Source of the DNA: Candidatus Egerieicola pullicola
GTDB lineage: Bacteria > Bacillota > Clostridia > Oscillospirales > Ruminococcaceae
NCBI GenBank assembly: GCA_018712465.1
Contig: DVGY01000076.1
Coordinates: 1 to 5,186 of the forward strand
Reading direction: 5' to 3'
Length of the DNA: 5,186 bases
Below, in pieces: positions 3,708-5,186 of the stretch. Made by a program: the position numbers and the translations under genes. Numbering within the stretch: position 1 is the first letter of the stretch; the number at the start of each line of letters is the position of its first letter. Below the pieces are notes generated by a model. It was not told where the DNA came from. It was given only the letters and a program-made list of their open reading frames with translations, and searched no databases.

Positions 3708-5186
3708 ATGGATCAAAAAACGGCATTGGAACAGCTGATTTTAAGCGTACAGAAGCCGGGACGTTACGTAGGCGGGGAGCCGGGAAGCATTGTCAAAGAC
3801 AAAAAGGATGTATTCCTGCGGTTCGCTTTCTGCTTTCCCGATACCTATGAAATCGGTATGAGCCACCTGGGGATGAAAATTCTCTATGGCCTGCTCAACG
3901 CCCAACCGGACATTTGGTGCGAGCGGGTGTTTGCCCCGTGGATCGACATGGAAGAAAAAATGCGCTCCCAAGGCATGAAGCTCTACGGCTTGGAGAGCTT
4001 TGATCCCTTGGATGAATTCGACATTATCGGCTTTACCCTGCAATACGAGCTGAGCTTTACCAATGTGCTGAATATGCTGGACCTGGGAGGCATTCCGGTG
4101 TACAGCAAAGATCGGCCGGGACTGAAAAATCTGGTGATTGCCGGAGGTCCCTGCTGCTGCAATCCGGAACCCATCGCCGACTTTGTGGACCTGTTCCAGT
4201 TAGGGGAAGGGGAAGAGATGCTCCCGGAGATCTGTCGCTGCTACCAGGACGCTAAGGCCAAGGGATTGAGCAAAGAGGAGTTTCTTCTCAACGCCTGCCA
4301 AATCGGCGGAGTGTATGTCCCCGCTTTCTATGACGTAGAATATTTTCCTGACGGCCGGGTAAAATCCATCACTCCCAACCGCCCCGGTGTTCCTGCCGTG
4401 GTGGAAAAGCGGATCATTCAGGACATGAGCAAAACCTATTACCCGGATAATTTCGTAGTGCCCTTTATCGATACCGTCCACGACCGGGCTATTTTGGAGC
4501 TGATGCGGGGCTGCATCCGAGGCTGCCGGTTCTGCCAGGCGGGATTCCTCTACCGCCCCTTGCGGGAAAAGAGCGCTGAAGTGCTCTGCCGCCAAGGAAA
4601 GGATCTCTGTGAGTCCACCGGCTACGAAGAAATTTCTTTATCCAGCCTCAGTTCCTCGGACTATTCCCAAATCGAGCCTTTATTGGACCAGCTCTACGAC
4701 TACACCCAGGAAAACCACATCAACCTGGCTCTGCCCAGCCTGCGGATCGACAACTTCAGCGAAGAACTGCTGAACAAAATCAAGGCGGTGCGCCGCAGCG
4801 GGCTGACCTTTGCTCCCGAAGCGGGCACCCAGCGGTTAAGAGATGTGATTAACAAAAACATCACCGAAGAGGACATCTTCACTTCCTGCCGCCTGGCCTT
4901 TGAAGGTGGCTACAGCTCGGTCAAGCTCTACTTTATGCTGGGGCTGCCCACCGAGACCATGTACGATTGCGAACAGATCATCGACCTGGCGCAGCAGGTA
5001 GTGGGGCTGTATCACCGCTGTCCGGGCCGCAACAAAGACCGCGGGGTGAACGTCACTGTTTCCGTGTCTACCTTTGTGCCCAAACCCCAGACTCCTTTCC
5101 AGTGGTTTGGCCAGGACACCTTAGACCAGATTGTAGAAAAGCAGCTCCACATGAAGGACTGCATCACCTCCAAGAAAATTTCCTTT
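3708..5186 (+). CDS. TIGR03960-type radical SAM protein, N-terminal 493 residues (runs off the window)
   Basis: The start is the ATG at 3708, 6 nt after AGGAGG (3696-3701), which overlaps the stop of the protease gene. Residues 1-60 contain the family start (LILSVQKPGRYVGGEPGSIVKD, then FCFPDTYEIGMSHLGMKILY). About 75-190 is a Rossmann-like, B12-binding-domain-like region with GFTLQYELSFTNVL and IAGGPCCCNPEP. The radical SAM domain follows, with the [4Fe-4S] ligands C269, C273 and C276 (RGCIRGCRFCQAG). Typical stretches after it are LSSLSSSDYS, LTFAPEAGTQRLRDVINKN, SSVKLYFMLGLPTET and STFVPKPQTPFQW. Members are usually 600 or more residues, sometimes fused to a DUF2344 domain, so at least 100 residues are missing here. 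The family is commonly encoded upstream of a DUF2344 gene, rng and rplU in Clostridia. Its reaction is not established to my knowledge; the context suggests RNA or ribosome-related modification. Confidence 0.93.
   Translation, partial: MDQKTALEQLILSVQKPGRYVGGEPGSIVKDKKDVFLRFAFCFPDTYEIGMSHLGMKILYGLLNAQPDIWCERVFAPWIDMEEKMRSQGMKLYGLESFDPLDEFDIIGFTLQYELSFTNVLNMLDLGGIPVYSKDRPGLKNLVIAGGPCCCNPEPIADFVDLFQLGEGEEMLPEICRCYQDAKAKGLSKEEFLLNACQIGGVYVPAFYDVEYFPDGRVKSITPNRPGVPAVVEKRIIQDMSKTYYPDNFVVPFIDTVHDRAILELMRGCIRGCRFCQAGFLYRPLREKSAEVLCRQGKDLCESTGYEEISLSSLSSSDYSQIEPLLDQLYDYTQENHINLALPSLRIDNFSEELLNKIKAVRRSGLTFAPEAGTQRLRDVINKNITEEDIFTSCRLAFEGGYSSVKLYFMLGLPTETMYDCEQIIDLAQQVVGLYHRCPGRNKDRGVNVTVSVSTFVPKPQTPFQWFGQDTLDQIVEKQLHMKDCITSKKISF

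Overview
The window looks like a chromosomal housekeeping and sporulation segment from a spore-forming member of the Clostridia, most likely a moderately GC-rich Oscillospirales/Ruminococcaceae-type organism. The reasons are the strong AGGAGG-type ribosome binding sites, a spoIVFA-spoIVFB-like sporulation pair directly upstream of a TIGR03960-type radical SAM gene, a DUF6062-type gene, and a small VKGV-type protein beside rlmB. The assignment rests on protein-family recognition by eye, not on a database search.

The left side (1-1135) is read on the minus strand. An 89-residue protein with one C-terminal membrane segment (866-1135) is followed by the rRNA methyltransferase gene rlmB (1-765). 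rlmB is complete at its start and leaves the window at, or just before, its stop codon. The two are about 100 bp apart, and that gap holds rlmB's own candidate promoter and ribosome binding site.

The middle (1136-1790) is a 655-bp divergent intergenic region with no convincing gene. Its left half has two 31-bp near-identical direct repeats built of TTGAAAA-type units, just upstream of the minus-strand genes. Its right half has a plus-strand promoter candidate, a perfect 24-bp palindrome at the predicted start of transcription, and then a chain of stem-loops. That chain includes a duplicated 21-bp UUC-loop hairpin and a 14-bp module that also occurs twice. It could be a roughly 300-nt structured leader of the next gene, or a remnant of a dispersed palindromic repeat.

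The right side (1791-5186) is read on the plus strand: a DUF6062-like protein with two CxxC...CxxH half-sites; a membrane-anchored M23/LytM protein (SpoIVFA-like); an M50 site-2 protease (SpoIVFB-like) that overlaps it by 4 bp; and the first 493 codons of a TIGR03960-type radical SAM protein. In spore formers the SpoIVFA/SpoIVFB pair sits in the membrane around the forespore and controls activation of the late mother-cell sigma factor (pro-sigma-K). The radical SAM gene is usually a housekeeping gene upstream of a DUF2344 gene, rng and rplU. A very AT-rich patch in the 3' end of the protease gene may hold a separate promoter for it.

No phage, transposase, CRISPR array, toxin-antitoxin pair, tRNA or rRNA is visible. 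The most unusual material is the intergenic region and the CBS-less, compact form of the sporulation protease pair.
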